A stretch of 64,000 nt of DNA, from assembly GCA_021018995.1 (NCBI GenBank), contig CM037598.1, positions 48,375,185 to 48,439,184 on the forward strand. The letters are read 5' to 3'. A model generated the notes under the pieces. That model was not told the origin of the DNA and did no database searches. It saw only the letters and a program-made list of their open reading frames with translations. The first letter of the stretch is position 1; every line of letters starts with the position of its first letter. Below, in pieces: positions 10,909 through 21,318 of this stretch. This DNA comes from Chloranthus sessilifolius (taxonomy: Eukaryota; Streptophyta; Magnoliopsida; Chloranthales; Chloranthaceae). The translations under genes and the position numbers were made by a program.

Positions 10909-11760
10909 TTAACTCCAATGAGGGGTGGAATGGTAGTGGGGGGAATTGGCAAAATTGGATTTATGGGCACGGAGGGGGCTTGTACTGGTATTACCTGGGC
11001 ATGGTAGGACCAGTGGTGATGGGAGATGAGGGGATTGGGTGAGGTGTTGCTTGCATGAGTGGGGGAGGAGTTGGATTGGGGCCAAAATAACGAAGGGATG
11101 GCGGGAGTGTGATTGGGATGGAGAGATGGGGAGACATCTGAGGTGTGGTGGATGCGGGGTGATAGGGGTATGAAGGATTTGTATATGGGGAGGTATGATG
11201 GGATGGTGATGGGTTTGTGGATGAAGTGGGGTAAATTGGGGACGATGGAGTTGTGCATGGAGCGGGATGATTTGGATAGGGGTGGCATGGTGAGGTGATG
11301 ATGGGTTTGTGGGTGAAATGGGGTAGATTGCGGATGATGGAGTTAGGCATGGAGCAGGGTGATTTGGGGATGGTGGGATGGTGTATTGGGTGGTGAGATT
11401 TGAAGGTGTGTATGGGATGGGGTAACTTGGGGATGGCGGAGTAGTGTATTGGGTGGAGAGATTTGAGGGTGTGTATGGGGTAGGATAATACGGGGATGGC
11501 GGAGTTGCGTATGGTACGGGATGATTTGGGTGTGACGGAGGAGTGTATGGGGTAAATTGGGCGTGGGGTGGATATGTGTATGATTGCGGCGGGGTTGTGC
11601 CCGTTTGGATTTGATAGGCGGGAGCAGGGGTGGAAAAATACTGCCCTAAATCTAAGGGCTCCTCTTGGTATGCCGGTGTGGGAAAATAATCGGCTAGATA
11701 CAATGGCTCGATCACCCCAACAAATAGTTCATCTTCGTTCAACCTGGGGAGTGAAAACTC
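10909..11760 (-). repeat. Pro/Tyr-rich low-complexity segment between gag and protease
   Basis: From 11742 the sense frame starts as a normal acidic region (NEDELFVGVIEPLYLADYF) and then becomes a degenerate repeat of about 21 residues with the pattern TPPSPxYPxPYTPSNLxTQY, in at least two clear and several weaker copies. Two reading frames overlap to the left (11350-10991 and 11288-10909), showing that the repeat array has shifted frame at least once. The plus-strand frames here are shadows. Confidence 0.7.
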
Positions 11761-13225
11761 CTCCTGATTACTGATATACTTTGAAGGGTCAAACTCTTCT
11801 TCTTCCTCCTCTATCCAATGAATGTTAGGCCTGGGGCCTCCTGGGTGTGGTGGTAGAGGGGCTTGATGGATATTCTAGTTCTGCCCTTGAGGAAGTGGCA
11901 GGGGAATGATTTTTCCCGCCTATATAAGATCTTGGACCGCATGCTTTAACGGGAAGCACTGGTCCGTAGGGTGACTCAGTCCCTGGTGGAACTTACAATG
12001 CAGATTCGGATCATAGTTCCTCGGTAAGGGATGGGGTGGCGGGCGAGGTTGCAGTAAATTGACCAAGCCTTTTTGTAGCAACACTGGCAACAAGACACTC
12101 AAGGATTGCCCCAATGGTGTGAACACTCGTTCGAACCGTGCTTTCATCTGTTCCTGGGTAGACTGGGTTCTTGGTCCGTTGCTTGGCCTTGGTACTTACT
12201 CAAAACGGGCCGGGGGTGGTTGTGTAACCTAGAGCTGTATCGAGGGGGCATTGGTATTGGCCTGGGGGTAAACAATGTTCGTCGCCTCGGTCTTCTTTCA
12301 ATTCTTGGTTCGCCGCTGAACCCCGTGGCCTCATGACCACATTTCTTCCTAACCGCCTCTCTCTAATGGCGCTCTTCGCAACGATTGCATTTCGACTGAT
12401 CAAGAAAACTAGACTCGATATACTAAAAATCTGGATGATTGGGAGGGCTCCTTGGTTATCAATTCAATTTGCTCATCATCGAACTGGCGAGTTACCCGAG
12501 CGCTAATGCCCTCCACCTCCCAAGTAAGCACTAAATGTTTCATCATGTCTTTGCTTTAAACGGGCCAAATCCGACTTCCTTGGTTCTATGTCCCTGTTAT
12601 AAACATACTGCTCTTAAAATAAGCATGGCAGATCTTTCCAATTTTTATCATGGGCGGTTCGAGGATGTGAACCATCTCAGTCGAGCCCGTTATACTCTTG
12701 AAATACTTTGATGAGGAGTCGTCATCTCCATCATCGGCACATATCCCCACAGTAAGATTTTAAGTGGGCGATGGGGTTGCCAGTGCCGTTGTATTTATCA
12801 AACGATGGCATCTTGAATTTCTGTGGCAGGGGGACATCAGAGAATAGACACAGGTCTGAAAAGTCTGTTGAATGTAGTTCTATTCCTCCCATCTTCATCA
12901 GTTGCTTCTGTATTCTGTCTATTTGTTTTTTCAACTGTTCTGGTTCTTTTGAGGCTATAGTGGGGATTGCTTCCCCCTGATTTTGTTCGACCATAGGTGT
13001 GATGATGGTGGGCCCGGGAGGGTTGAAGCTGGCAACTCCTCCACTATTGTGGATTTCATCCTCCTCAGACTGTTGGTCATGGTATTGGTGAGAGGCGAGT
13101 TCTGCTATTTGGACTTGGGGGGTGAGAGGTTGGATGACCTGGTGGGGCCATATGGTTTGTAGGGGATGAGAAGGAATAAATGGGTGAGCAGTTTGTGGGT
13201 AAGCGATGTGCTGAGCTGGGTGCAC
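11761..13225 (-). pseudogene. gag: Tat gag: capsid region and zinc-knuckle-like motif
   Basis: At 12810-12740 the sense strand reads FKMPSFDKYNGTGNPIAHLK followed by SYCGDM, the conserved start of the Tat capsid-like domain. Between 12730 and 12150 the homologous region is broken in several frames. At 12147-11920 it resumes and contains CKFHQGLSHPTDQCFPLKH, a C-x2-H-x4-H-x4-C arrangement that fills the place of the nucleocapsid zinc knuckle. It would package genomic RNA. Not translatable as it stands. Confidence 0.7.
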
Positions 13226-14777
13226 ATTTTGGGGGTGAGGGAGATGTGGTTGTGGTGGCGGGATGTTGTGGGCTTGAGGAATAGGATGGATTGGATTCCC
13301 CGTTGGAGGCGGGATGGGGGCGTAAGGGGTATAGGTGAATGAAGGGTACTGGTAGGGGGGTATGGGTTAGTGAATGGGCCTTGATGAGCATGGGTGGATG
13401 GGCCTTGGGTTTGATGGTTTTGAAAGGCTTGGATTGACGGGCCTTGGGCCTGGGCGTGGGGGTTAATATGACTTTGGGCCAATGGGCCTTGTTGGGTTTG
13501 GGCTAATGGGCCATGAGGGGGTTGGGTTTGGGTCCATGGGCCCTGGGCTTGGGTTTGGTAGGTTTGGGTCCAAAGGCCCTGGGGGGCTTGGACTTGGGCC
13601 TGGGTTTGATGGGTTTGGGCTTGGGCCCATGGGTTTTGAGGATTCTGGGCCTGGACCTAAGCCTGATGGGCTTGGGTCCATGGGCCTTGAGGATTCTGGG
13701 CTTAGGCCTGGGTCTGATGGGCTTGGGCCCATGGGTTTTGAGGGTCTTGGGCCTGGGTCTGATGGGCTTGGGTCCATGGGCCTTGAGGATTCTGGGCCTG
13801 GGCCTGGGCTTGGGCCCATGGGTTTTGAGGGTCTTGGGCCTGGACCTAAGCTTGATGGGCTTGGGTCCATGGGCCTTGAGAATTCTGGGCCTGGGCCTGG
13901 GTTTGATGGGCTTGGGCCCATGGGTTTTGAGGGGCTTGGGCCTGGGTCTGGTGGGCTTGGACTTGGGCCCATGGCTCTAGAAGTGTTTGGGCTGGGGCCC
14001 ATGGATTTGTATGGGTTTGGGTCTGGAATTGAGGTGGGGGATTTTGGGAGGTATGGACGATGGGTGGTTGGGCATGGTTAGGAGGGAATGGGGTATGGAG
14101 GTTTTGGAGATTTGGATGCGGGGTTTGAGAGGTAGGGTTACGAGAAGCAGCCCACAGGGCGTACATCGTTCTCATGTCCTCCATCGAGGGCATGGATTCA
14201 GGTGTGAGATTGGGGGGTGATGGCTCACTTAAGGATGGAGGGGGTTGGGAGAAATTGGGCATGACCCGGGTAAATGGGGGGATATGTTGGGATGTGGATG
14301 GGCCATGTAGTGGGAATGGTACTTGAGATGAGGTGAATGGGATGTAGGATGTTGGGGGCATGGATGATGAGAGGGATGGAACGTGGGAAGTAGGCGGGGG
14401 ATGGGACTCCCTATGGGGTCTTTGGAAATATGGGGATGCGATAAGGGTGTTCGGATGGGAGATGGGGATGTATGGGTCGGTTGGGAAGTGAGGGGTTTCA
14501 GTAGGGGATGAAAAAGGGGTATGTTGGGAGAATGTGAGGGAAGGGGATGGGGTGGAGGTGACACGGGCACCCCAAATGGGCCCGTGATATCAAACCGGGT
14601 TTGGGTGAAGGTGTCGGAGATCGGGTCTTCTCCGATATGAGAATGGGATGGGGATGACGGTGGGGATGTGTCGGCTCTTGACATGACCCGCTGACGGGTG
14701 TTGTATCGATGTCGCGGATAAGGGTCAAATACCTTCCTTCTACGGGACGAGCTTGAAGTTGCGGTAGTGATGGTCAC
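13226..14777 (-). CDS. N-terminal extension of Tat gag: proline-rich, then Gln/Ala-rich tandem repeat
   Basis: The first ATG on the element strand after the leader is at 14777, giving MTITTATSSSSRRRKVFDP and then about 160 Pro/Ser/His-rich residues. A related frame from 14361 includes MEDMRTMYALWAAS, a conserved-looking block, and runs into the repeat below. Frames change at least twice, so start and continuity are uncertain. Unusually long N-terminal extension compared with a plain gag. Confidence 0.5.
13482..13990. repeat. Coding tandem repeat, 48-51 bp unit (16-17 residues)
   Basis: On the element strand each unit reads like NPWAQAHQTQAQAQ; on the plus strand the landmark GGGCCCATGGGTTTTGAG or GGTCCATGGGCCTTGAGG recurs near 13625, 13674, 13724, 13771, 13814, 13863 and 13914. 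Two subtypes alternate, suggesting a higher-order dimer of about 98 bp. Both strands and several frames stay open across the array, which explains the long Gly/Leu-rich plus-strand frames that I rejected as genes. Confidence 0.85.
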
Positions 14778-15292
14778 ACCAAAAATATACTACTCTTCTC
14801 TTTTTTTTTTATTTTTTGGGTTATGGTTTTCTTTTCTCTCTTTTTTGGGTCTGTTTTGTTTATTTTTGTTTGGTTTTTTTTTTTTTTTTTTAGAAAATGA
14901 TGATTTGATTTTTTTTTTTGAAGAGAGATTTTTTGGAGATGATTTTTTTTTTTATGGAGATTAACTCCCCTTTGCTTAGATGAATAATGACCTAGTGCCC
15001 AAGGTCAACTCCCTTCTCGGGCGATATATGTACCTTTAGTAGGTCCCACGGCGGGATCCGACACACTTCGGAAGAGGCGAAAGGGAACCCTTTCGTTCTA
15101 TTGAAGGTGCGGGAATCCACACAAACGACCCGATCCCCCGGAGCAAATCAATGACAAGTTGCCTTCTTTTGATTGGGCGGGGGCATGTTGGGTGTTAGAG
15201 GATGCGGGAGGCTACTGCAGGCACTAATACCGCTAATCGGGGAATTGGGGTGGTGGATTGGGCCTCAGGTCGGGTTGTTTTTCAAAGATATA

Positions 15293-15440
15293 TCGGCGAT
15301 ATATTATGCACGCCGACTAAAATTATACAGATTTTGGTGGGCGATATATTATATATACCGCTTAAATCTGAGGATTTTGGCATGATATATTATATACGCT
15401 GTGTAATTGGCTTTTGGTCGCGATATATTATATACGCCGC
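15293..15440. promoter_or_regulatory. Second array of the Tat palindrome, in the leader
   Basis: Four copies of the GCGATATATTATATACGC form lie near 15293-15314, 15339-15360, 15379-15400 and 15419-15440, about 40-46 bp apart. They match the arrays at 1621-1782 and 17265-17480 in both word and copy number. On the element strand they lie upstream of gag. A TATATC-like word near 15022-15030 could be a weak promoter, but this is unsupported. Confidence 0.8.
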
Positions 15441-15949
15441 AAAAGGTTCTGTCGATTATATTTGACAAGGGATGCAAGCAAAAATAGGTCTTTGAACTGG
15501 TTTCTTGGGAGGGATGCTCCTGGGGACTGCTGTGTATGTTATCGGGTCCCTCCTTTCCGTTTCCTAGGGATACAAGGCTGAATTTTGGTTTTTTTGCGCT
15601 CTCACCAATGCGGGTTTTACGGCTTGATCGAAATTGGCAACCCAACCGATATACCTCCAGCGCAAGTGCCTTCTCAGGTATTGGAAGGGGTGGTTCTTTT
15701 CAGGATCATCACCACTAGGGCTGCCGCCTTACTGGGAACCGGGCAAATTGTATCTGTGCCTAAACCCCCCAAAAACTGCCCAAAAATGCAAAAATAAATT
15801 TAATTATGTCCCCACACTGTTGGTTCACTTTTAATTATAAATTTTTTAAGGGGAGTGAAATTAAGTCCAAAAATGGGGTCGAGGATGACAAGCCCGTGCT
15901 GCCTCACCGGGCCGGTGTTCAATGGTGAGATATGATGACTGAAATGAAA

Positions 15950-16114
15950 AGCGCACGTAGGCCCGCAAAACGGCTAAGGCTTGTAAATGACTGAAATTTA
16001 AATGACGTAAAAGTAAATGCGAGCGGGCCCGCCAAACGGCTAAGGTGGCTTAAATGACAAGAATCGGAAAAACAGGAATTTAAAGGTGCACGTAGGCCCG
16101 CCAATCGGCTAAGG
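15950..16114. repeat. Three-copy tandem repeat in the Tat leader
   Basis: The block GCACGTAGGCCCGC followed by AAAACGGCTAAGG recurs at about 15950, 16019 and 16085, with a 67-bp period. The spacers contain AAATGACnnAAAT. It lies close to the PBS, where packaging or dimerisation signals might be expected, though nothing proves that role. Confidence 0.85.
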
Positions 16115-16256
16115 CACTTAAAGGACTGAATCGTAGGGGTAAGTACGTTAGTAAAAATAACAAAAATATAGAAAAAATAGCAGAAAATAAGGAAAAACAG
16201 CAATGGTTAGTAACAAAAAAAGAAAGGCCAACAAGAGGGGAAGCGCTAGGGTGATA

Positions 16257-16274
16257 TCCCCAGCAGAGTCGCCA
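16257..16274 (-). promoter_or_regulatory. Primer binding site, tRNA-Arg type
   Basis: The element strand reads TGGCGACTCTGCTGGGGA, two bases after the LTR end. I recognise this as the PBS complementary to a plant tRNA-Arg that is common in Tat elements. Its orientation fixes the element on the minus strand with its 5' LTR on the right. Confidence 0.85.
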
Positions 16275-16975
16275 TCTGTGTGACCAACGATCCTCTCGAA
16301 CCCGTCGCGGCGAAGCGCTCGCTTTTAATGAAATGTAGAGTCGCCACCCGAAGCTTTTGGTAACCCGGGAAACCTTCAAATCAATATTTTGAGCACCGAA
16401 ATGCTAAATATGACTCTGATTTACCGGTCTTTGCCAAAGGCTCTAGGGTAGGGGCTTCGGTTATCGATCGGGAAGGGTTTAGGCACCCGATCAACCCGCA
16501 CGTAGCGGTCTCTATCTATGGCCAAAACAAAAATAAAAAGGGCGGAGTTTCCCCTTGCTCGAAGGCAATACGGTCCTATCAAGCTTTGAGCCAAAACTGA
16601 AATTTCGACGGCGTAACGGCTTGAATCCTTGGACGGAGGAGACACCAAGAAGGTAGAGGAAGAGAGGGGTGAGCCGGAGCTCACGGGCCCTTGTTGCACC
16701 GTGGAAGTCCTCCACTTTGGCATGCTTCCGATGGTTTAAACGATATGGAAATGGATTCTAATGCTAGGATTCGGTAAAATAGGGGGTGTAGAGTGAAGCT
16801 AGAGGCTAGGTTTTAGCTAAAAGGAGTGATCTAATGGTGGAAATGGACTGGAATAGGTGAAGTATGCATGCTTGAATTCTGGAAAAATATTGGCATTTTC
16901 TCTCACTAGGGTTCTCTCTTAAGCACTCTCTAATCCTTCAACAAAAATTCAACCCTTTGGGAAGAGGGGGGCCTC

Positions 16976-16986
16976 TCTATTTATAG
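16976..16986 (-). promoter_or_regulatory. TATA box of the Tat 5' LTR
   Basis: CTATAAATAGA on the element strand, about 890 bp inside U3. Transcription would start near 16945, making U3 about 920 bp and R-U5 about 670 bp. Confidence 0.65.
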
Positions 16987-17264
16987 AGAAGAGGTGGGTT
17001 AGGGGCTTACTTAAGAGCTAATTGGTTTAGCAATTAGGTAATCCCCCTTCTAAGGTTTTCTAGGTTTTCAAGGTCCTAGGGTTTTGGGGAAACTAATTTC
17101 AATGGCAGATGATGGGGTGAGACCAAAGGTGACTTAAGGGTTGTCAATAAGCTCAAAGGGGGGGCAACCATTCTCAAGACACCCACCTCAACCAAGGGGA
17201 TGGTCAAAGGGTCAAACCAGATGGAGGAAATTTGAGCTACTGATGATAGTTACTGTAGCTAAGC

Positions 17265-17480
17265 TGGGCGCATATATTATATACGCCCAGTTTAGGAACA
17301 ATAAATTTATGAAAATCAGGGGAGTTTTGAGAAGATGAAGCCCGTGGTGGGTCCCACCTATACTAGGGACATATATTATATACGCTCAGCCAAATTTCCC
17401 CCAAAATAGGCAGGCATATATAATATATACGCCTGACTAATCTGGGGCAAAAATGGCTGGGCGTATGTAATATCTACGCC
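17265..17480. promoter_or_regulatory. Third array of the Tat palindrome, in LTR U3
   Basis: Four copies near 17265-17289, 17368-17388, 17411-17433 and 17458-17480. The first is GGGCGCATATATTATATACG, others differ by single bases while keeping the symmetry. Spacing is wider than in the other arrays. It precedes the LTR TATA box by about 280 bp on the element strand. Confidence 0.85.
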
Positions 17481-17867
17481 TGAGTAAAAGTCCTATGATT
17501 TTATGTGAAACTTTGAACAGCCATAACTTTTGAACCGTAGCTCTACATTGGGTGATCTTTAGCTTGTTGGAAAGCTGGAGAAGCCCTCTTTCCAATGGTA
17601 TATGGCTCATCCTTGGTAGTGGTTTGTGTGAAATTCTATAGCTCTCCTCCTATCAACTGCTCAGAAAGGTTCAAGTTAGGTATGGGAAGGGAATCTAGGT
17701 TTTAGGAGTGATCTCTAAGGGTTGGGGAATGGTTCTAAAGGGTTCAGGGTGATTCCTAAAGGTCTGGGTAGATTCCTACGGGTTCAGGGATGCCATTAGA
17801 AGCACAGGGGCACATCTCTCCCGAAGTACAGATTGAACGGGCCTTGGGCCGAATTTGGGTGTCTACA

Positions 17868-18272
17868 GAACCCCTGTGGCATGATTAACCTAACCTGATT
17901 TCAGTAAGACCAATTTCCAAGCTAGTCTTCTCCATTTTTTACTTTTAAGTCCTTTCCCCTGCAAGAACTGGATTTCTAAACTCAATCCCAGCTAGTTTTT
18001 ATTTTATTTTAGTATAGCTTAAGTGACAACCCTTTTTAAACCTCTCCCCTGTCTTTTAGCTAATTTGCATTAGTTAGGGTGCCAGATCTCTTATAGACCT
18101 AGAGATCTACCCCATTTTAAACCAGCCTTCCTGTGGACATTCTCCTACTCACCATCTTTTTAAAACTTGCTAAAATAGGCCCTGATTACTTGCAGGTCTG
18201 TGTCAGTGTGATCTGCCTAGATTTATGAGTGAATTTTAGATCCTTTTTTAAGGGAAGGCAGACACTCCAACA
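17868..18272 (+). mobile_element. 3' part of an Athila LTR (R-U5), plus orientation
   Basis: Collinear with the end of the solo LTR (about 23522-23926): the same GAACC.CTGTGGCATGATTAA start, the same CTTGCTAnAA..GGnCCTGAT block, and the end CTCCAACA. Its upstream part was displaced by the Tat insertion at 17867/17868 and lies left of the window. It runs into a tRNA-derived sequence rather than an ordinary internal region. Confidence 0.8.
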
Positions 18273-18278
18273 AATTTT

Positions 18279-18353
18279 TGGCACCATAGCTAGGGATCGA
18301 ACCCGGGTCACCTGCGTGACAGGTGGGAATACTCACCACTGTACTACAATCTC
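18279..18353 (-). tRNA. tRNA-Asp(GTC)-derived full-length sequence fused to an LTR (pseudogene)
   Basis: The minus strand holds a complete 72-nt tRNA-Asp-like sequence plus CCA. It has the A-box TAGTACAGTGGT, anticodon loop CTGTCAC with anticodon GTC, and the B-box GGGTTCGATCC. It lies six bases after the LTR end, exactly where the tRNA-Asp PBS of this family belongs, and includes a templated CCA, so it derives from a mature tRNA rather than a tRNA gene. The acceptor stem pairs poorly, and the anticodon and T stems carry changes of the CpG-to-TpG/CpA type. Not a working tRNA gene. Confidence 0.8.
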
Positions 18354-19423
18354 CAAAATTTTGGTTCAGATCTCGATCGCCCCCAATTTCAATTAGGGAT
18401 CTCTATATATAGCTTTCTCTCTTATTTTTCTCGCCAAAACTCCCTTCTTGAAGGTCCTCAGAGTTTGTTAGGGTTCTATTAGAGCACGTGGGTCTGTTAG
18501 GGATTCCTAGGGAATCTTTTAGAATCGTCGTGTCGGTCACCAAGTGCGTTGAGTTGCGTGCAACAGGTCACCAAGTCGCAGCGTGTGCACAGTTGATTTT
18601 CTGAGGAGTTCTGCACACAATTTCGACAGGTTGGGGAAGCTTCTGATAGGTTTAAGTAGAGCTTTTTAGTCCTTTCGATAGGTTCTCCAATCTCTTCGAT
18701 AGGTTCTGATAGGATGAGCCTTGAGGCTTTAGCATTCACTGCGCTTTATCTGGAGCATTCGACAGGCTAGAGGAGCATTTCAATAGGTTGGATGACTGTT
18801 TCGACAGGTTTTAGCTTTGCATATCATCACTCCGATAGGATGGCTCTCACTCCTATCGAAAGGCTCAAGTATCCTTCGATAAGTGCTGTTCTAGCATCTC
18901 CATTTCGATAGGTCCAGGCGGTCCTCCGATAGGTTCAGGAAACCTTCCGATAGGTTCTCTTTTCTCCTCGAGGCGACTCTATCTTTCTTTCAGCTGTTCG
19001 ATAGGTCCTTGGATCTGATCGAATTTCACAATCCTCACGAATCTTTCTTTTCTCTGCCTTTAGATCCTATCAAAACCTCACTAACTACACGAATTCCTCC
19101 AGTTTAACTCTCAGCTCCTATCGAAGTCTTCAGATGACCTCTCGATAGGATGTTTTCGTCCTGTTTTCACTTCCTGTGCCTTGCTCGGCTGTGGCCACAT
19201 GCTCCAAGGGCCCAATGGTGTGCAACCTTCTAGTGTGCTATTGCTGGGTCTATTCTGTGCTGAGAGATGGCTTCTTTGTGGGTATTCTTAAGTTGTTTTC
19301 TGCATTCTTTTCATCTTTTATTGCTATCTACAAAATAAACTCAACAAAGGTTTATTAGTGTGCTCACAGGTTTATCAAAGGTCAGGTTAAAGGGTGAAAA
19401 GTGGCATTTTTCACCACTTAACA
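18354..19423 (-). mobile_element. 3' LTR of Athila element B, U3 only, inverted relative to 17868-18272
   Basis: Reverse complement of the U3 region of the solo LTR (21780 to about 22855). On its own strand it begins TGTTAAGTGGTGAAAAATGCC at 19423 and breaks off at 18354, roughly 20 nt past the expected transcription start (TATA box GCTATATATAG at 18404-18412). The junction to the tRNA shares the bases CAATCTC, a possible microhomology. R-U5 are missing here and are replaced by the tRNA and an LTR end in the opposite orientation. Confidence 0.82.
18640..19160. promoter_or_regulatory. CCTATCGAAA motif array in U3 (element B)
   Basis: About sixteen copies of TTTCGATAGG or its complement, with variants such as TTCGACAGG and TCCGATAGG, occur on both strands at irregular spacing averaging about 30 bp. 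They lie upstream of the U3 TATA box. Confidence 0.88.
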
Positions 19424-19440
19424 CACCCCCAAACCTAAGC
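19424..19440 (-). promoter_or_regulatory. Polypurine tract of element B
   Basis: The element strand reads GCTTAGGTTTGGGGGTG directly before the LTR start TGTTAAG. This primes plus-strand DNA synthesis. Identical or nearly identical tracts occur in elements C, D, F, G and H. Confidence 0.85.
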
Positions 19441-21250
19441 TTTGCTAGTCCTGAGCAAAGGAGAATTAAAGAAAATTAAAATGCCACTTTCGTAGGGATC
19501 ATGGATGCATATGCACCAAGCCTTTTAAACCCCTAGGTGATCCCTAGTGGAGGAGTGTAGTCTCCTGAGGGTTTTCAGTGAAGGTACCCACAAACTTCGC
19601 CAATGAAATTTAGTTAATCATAGTGCAACCTGTTAAAGCAGATTTTAAGTAGATAAAATAGATTCACACCCTGCACATTTATTAGAGGAAGTTCAATAGA
19701 GAAAAAACTTCCCTTTGAAACATGTAAGTCTGCTGCAATTTCTTCATCATTACTCAGTTCATGTCAAGGCATTTCTCTCCAAAATTTGATGCAGAGCTCA
19801 CCATTCATTTAAGATTTCTGTTCTGATACTACCCTTGTCAGATTGGATTGTAGACCCAAGTCTCACCAGGGCTATTCACTCATCAATACAAAGAAGAGGG
19901 GTGTATCATATCACTCATCTCAAGAACAATTACAGTCCTCAAATAGGACTACAAGCATGAGCATAGGCATTGCTCTGATTTCTGACTTCTCCAGCTCCTT
20001 ACACCATAGATTAAACAGATCCTTATCTCCACATGATAGCTCAATCCATTTCAGATCAGTAAGGTCTTTTTATTGGGCTGTAATGTGGCTTAGAGATGAG
20101 GTTTGTGAAAGGGATAATAGGGGTTCAAATTGAGAAATCAGTAAAGGTAAGAAAGTGTCTAGACAACACCTTCTTCATTTCAACACACTTTCATCTACTT
20201 CTTGAATTTTCAGATTTGAAGTGATCAATCCTCTTTTCAATCTTTCAATGAAATGTCTTCTCTTTCTCAACCTTTCGTTATTTATTTATTTATTAATTTT
20301 TTTCTTTTTATGGGTTGGAATGCCACAATACCACCAAATGAGTTTCTCTCTTTCTGAACCAAAAATCACACTAGCTCTACCTTCTTCCATTTCTTCACCT
20401 TTACCTTCTGAATTCTCAGAGTGAGGGTCAGGCTGCATTAGGTCAAATGGTTTTTTGGGTTTGAATTTTCTACTTTCCATCAAAGAAACAGGGATCTTTA
20501 AGGCTCAAAGTGGGTGTATCAAGGGCAGTTAGAAGGGTAGGATCTTTAAGCTCAAACTGTCCAATGGATGACCTTACTTCATGTCCTCAATATCATAAAT
20601 GCTGTCAAGCTGTTTCAATTAGGGTTTGCCTAACTTCTAGTGAGCAGAATTAGGTCCAACCAGTCCTCAGAGCAAAAGAATTGCCAAGACACTTCAAAGA
20701 GAAAAAAAAAAAAAATTGATTTTTTTATTTTTACTTTTTAGGCCCAAATCTCACTGGGTATGGCCTTCCATCCAAAATTCTGGGAGGTATCCTCACAACT
20801 TTTTCTCATTTAAGGTTTACTTTACATCGAAGATTTTTCAAAACTTGTTGACATTTACTTCATGTCCAATGTTAAAATTGCAGTTTATTTAAGTTCCAAA
20901 TGGTTTAAAAAAAAAAAAAAAAATTTGGTGAGAATTCACTTTGTTTCCACAGGCTCCTTTTTAAGCTTGGCTGCACTGAAATTAACTAATTTATTGGCAT
21001 ACATGCCACACCCTCAGACCTAAACTAAACAGTGTCCTCACTGTTTATAGCATGGGAGTAATGGTGAAGACATTTGAAAAAAAAAAAAAAAAATTATACA
21101 AGTACAACAAAACAAAGCATTTCATTGAAAAGAAACTAAAAGACAGCCATTATAATGGTCAAGCACAAGGATTCTAAAGTTAAGACGTACATTTGGACAA
21201 AATATCCTAGGCAAAGTAAAATTGTCCTTTCCCCTGGCTCAGAGATATCC
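19441..21250 (-). other. 3' noncoding region of element B
   Basis: No ORF is credible. It is collinear with the 3' noncoding regions of C (36321-38093), D, F and H. It holds the pre-PPT stem-loop block (about 19490-19560), a G-tract copy near 19585-19595 (as CCCAC on plus), the polyT/polyA stretches near 20700, 20909 and 21078, and the post-ORF3 hairpin at 21027-21046. Confidence 0.75.
21027..21046 (-). other. Post-ORF hairpin AAACAGTG-AGGA-CACTGTTT
   Basis: A perfect 8-bp stem with loop AGGA on the element strand. A PPT-like tract follows it. Related hairpins occur after ORF3 in C (36477-36490), D (44517-44530), F (55630-55643) and H (62960-62973). Confidence 0.6.
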
Positions 21251-21318
21251 TTAACCTACTTCAGGTGGAAGAGGAACTGCAAGCCAGGAGTGGAGGAAGA
21301 AAAGGAAAAAGAGCCGGA

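Larger units (their letters stand above)
14778..16256 (-). other. Tat 5' leader between PBS and gag
   Basis: About 1.5 kb without a credible ORF. It contains A-rich tracts on the element strand (14790-14960 as T-runs on plus), a four-copy palindrome array and a three-copy tandem repeat, listed separately. No Ogre-type extra ORF upstream of gag is recognisable here. Confidence 0.65.
16277..17867 (-). mobile_element. 5' LTR of the Tat element
   Basis: On the element strand it begins TGTAGACACCC at 17867 and ends GGTCACACA at 16277, directly followed by the PBS. Length 1591 bp. A TATA box is at 16976-16986 and the palindrome array at 17265-17480 lies upstream of it in U3. The element was inserted into an Athila LTR, whose remaining part starts at 17868. 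The other LTR and target duplication lie outside the window. Confidence 0.9.

Noticed and set aside
13482..14081. Long Gly/Leu-rich plus-strand frame (199 codons)
   Set aside because: It is the complement of the gag Gln/Ala tandem repeat, which keeps several frames open by composition.
15173..15834. Plus-strand frames in the Tat leader as an extra ORF
   Set aside because: Short, overlapping, partly formed by the palindrome array, and antisense to the element without similarity to anything I know.
1621..17480. Regularly spaced palindromes as a CRISPR array
   Set aside because: Spacers are only 20-30 bp and partly related, units vary, there are no cas genes and the sequence is plainly plant retrotransposon DNA.
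18279..18353. A functional nuclear tRNA-Asp gene
   Set aside because: The acceptor stem does not pair, other stems are damaged, CCA is encoded and it abuts an LTR at the PBS position.
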